The notes under the pieces were generated by a model that saw only the letters and a list, made by a program, of their open reading frames with translations, had not been told where the DNA came from and did not search any database. A DNA stretch of 7,403 bases from an uncultured Clostridium sp. (GTDB lineage Bacteria; Bacillota; Clostridia; TANB77; CAG-508), in assembly GCA_947057505.1 (NCBI GenBank), contig CAMSEM010000060.1, positions 1-7,403 on the forward strand. Direction: 5' to 3'. The position numbers and the translations under genes were made by a program. Within the stretch, counting starts at the first letter, position 1. Every line of letters starts with the position of its first letter. Positions 6,338 through 7,403 of this stretch are shown here, piece by piece.

Positions 6338-7403
6338 ATTTTCAGTTGTATAGCTTTTTGGGTTTTTGCTAAGGCTTTTAATTCTTCCAGAGATGTTTTC
6401 TGTAATAGCGGTAAATATCTTTTGTGTATCAGAGTCATATTTTTATAGCGTTCCAAACCACCTTGCTCTTTTGGCTTTTTATACCAACAGGCGATGTTTT
6501 GAGCGATTGTAAATTCTTCCCCACTGATAGCACATTTTCCTTTCTGTGCAGAAAATAAAGAGAGTCTGCTGTCTAAGGCTTCTATGCTGTAGTCTTGGGA
6601 TTGTTCGTCTTTCAATCCATACATAACCGCCTTGTTCAGGCTTAATTCTTTATGGATTGTCTCTCTGCCCTCCGCTGTATAACTGCATACTCCGATTCTT
6701 TTCGGCATTGCCACCTTATATTTCACATATGCGATTGGGTAAATCATCTGGTCAATTCCTGCAACATAACGAACCATTTTCGATTTTCCAAATCTTTCCT
6801 GTTCGCTCTTGGTCATTGTCCCACCTTCCCGTTTCAGCATACTTCCTTTTTCAGTGTTCATCCGATTCGTCAATACCGTCATTACCTGTCTGTGGAATAC
6901 CCTGCAATCAAGACTGATGCAGGTTGCAAGCTGATAATAATCCTGTATGCCTAACACCATAGAATTATATAGCCGTATCTCATTTAGACAGGTCATTTTC
7001 TCCCTTGGCTTGGCGATATGTTTTGCCTGCTCCACTAACTTTTTTCTTTCAATTTCTGCCTTTTTGTCACAGATTGCTGACTTGACTACATATTTATGAT
7101 GTTTCTGAATGACTTTTATCTTGAATCCCAGAAATTCCGACCACCTTTTACGGGTATTTACAATCCTCGTTTTTTCTGGAGATACTTCAAGTTTCAATCG
7201 CTCTTCAATCCATCTTGTAACAGCTTCTTTTGTTTTTATGGCATCTTCTTTTGTTTTACAGAAAATTCTAAAATCATCGGCATAACGAATAATGTGCATT
7301 TCTTTTAGATTCGTTTTCCGCATCATTGTATATCCACTTCCCTTATCAAGGGCTGGGGATGTACGGATAACTCGATCCCTTGCTTTCTGTAATGCCCAGG
7401 GGT
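6304..7403 (-). CDS. ltrA: group II intron reverse transcriptase/maturase, partial, with altered HNH domain
   Basis: The frame is open to the right edge (first whole codon at 7401), so its N-terminal RT blocks lie outside; 365 residues are visible. RYADDFRIFC holds the polymerase YADD motif, EVSPEKTRIVN and SEFLGFKIKV are RT blocks 6-7, and the YNSMVLGIQDYYQLAT region is maturase domain X. The C-terminal part (QKGKCAISGEEF, then CWYKKPKEQGGLERYKNMTLIHKRYLPLLQ) resembles the HNH nuclease domain of intron proteins, but the expected His pair reads WY. The last 15 or so codons are not RT sequence: they are mnmE DNA read in another frame, ending at a stop inside mnmE. Such proteins splice their intron and retarget it into DNA (family knowledge). 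The codon and base composition is richer in GC than the host genes. LtrA is the generic family name; the exact class is not determined. Confidence 0.9.
   Translation of the reverse strand, partial: PWALQKARDRVIRTSPALDKGSGYTMMRKTNLKEMHIIRYADDFRIFCKTKEDAIKTKEAVTRWIEERLKLEVSPEKTRIVNTRKRWSEFLGFKIKVIQKHHKYVVKSAICDKKAEIERKKLVEQAKHIAKPREKMTCLNEIRLYNSMVLGIQDYYQLATCISLDCRVFHRQVMTVLTNRMNTEKGSMLKREGGTMTKSEQERFGKSKMVRYVAGIDQMIYPIAYVKYKVAMPKRIGVCSYTAEGRETIHKELSLNKAVMYGLKDEQSQDYSIEALDSRLSLFSAQKGKCAISGEEFTIAQNIACWYKKPKEQGGLERYKNMTLIHKRYLPLLQKTSLEELKALAKTQKAIQLKICVKLIHMVEL
6350..7403 (-). mobile_element. group II intron fragment, 3' end missing
   Basis: The encoded reverse transcriptase identifies the element, oriented like mnmE. 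In a complete intron about 100 bases with the domain V hairpin and domain VI branch point lie between the protein's stop and the 3' exon. Here mnmE sequence begins before the protein frame ends, near 6350-6361, and I see no domain V-like hairpin on the minus strand. Without domain V the intron cannot splice or move by itself. The 5' part (domains I-III and 5' exon) would lie beyond 7403. Confidence 0.8.

Noticed and set aside
6652..6954. Two overlapping plus-strand frames of 86-100 codons opposite the RT gene
   Set aside because: Both lie opposite strongly conserved RT/maturase sequence; the Cys- and Phe-rich translations are typical of antisense shadows.
1..7403. parS sites (TGTTTCACGTGAAACA type) near parAB
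   Set aside because: I looked for the CACGTG-centred palindrome on both strands and found none. A fragment near 80-92 (GTTTCACCACATG) matches only one half and is not palindromic.
1..7403. CRISPR array, toxin-antitoxin pair or defence system
   Set aside because: There are no regularly spaced direct repeats. All sizeable supported frames are housekeeping genes or the intron protein, and the RT has maturase and HNH-like regions of a group II intron rather than a retron or DGR partner.

Overview
The window comes from an AT-rich, low-GC Gram-positive bacterium, most likely of class Clostridia (inference). Positions 1-6350 look about a quarter to a third GC by eye. The order mnmE - mnmG - rsmG - parA - parB, all on the minus strand, is the conserved block next to the chromosome origin in Bacillota. 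In that phylum rpmH, rnpA and yidC usually lie upstream of mnmE, which here would be beyond the right edge. All real genes read right to left.

Right edge (about 6350-7403): the C-terminal two thirds of a group II intron reverse transcriptase/maturase. It is visibly richer in GC than the rest and is still open at the window edge. Its reading frame runs straight into mnmE with no intron domain V/VI between them. The mnmE gene (5207 to about 6361) has lost roughly its first 70 codons. This junction is the most unusual point in the window: a deletion joining an intron remnant to mnmE, or an assembly chimera.

Middle (2319-5206): a 273-bp AT-rich gap with possible signals, then intact mnmG and rsmG separated by only 14 bp. 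MnmG works with MnmE to modify wobble uridine of certain tRNAs. RsmG methylates 16S rRNA. A hairpin with a T-run follows rsmG.

Left (459-2260): parA and parB form a two-gene unit with its own good promoter (TTGACA-17-TATCAT). ParA very probably starts at a TTG codon. Together they handle origin segregation and loading of condensin at parS; no parS site was seen in the window.

Left edge (1-458): just past parB lies a 26-codon remnant that resembles the extreme C-terminus of a tyrosine recombinase, including its active-site Tyr. It is followed by a tRNA-Ser(UGA) gene with its own promoter, then a GC-rich tail at the edge that may be the start of another stable RNA.

I see no convincing new multi-gene system. 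The points worth attention are the intron/mnmE junction, the integrase relic beside tRNA-Ser, and the structured mnmG leader.
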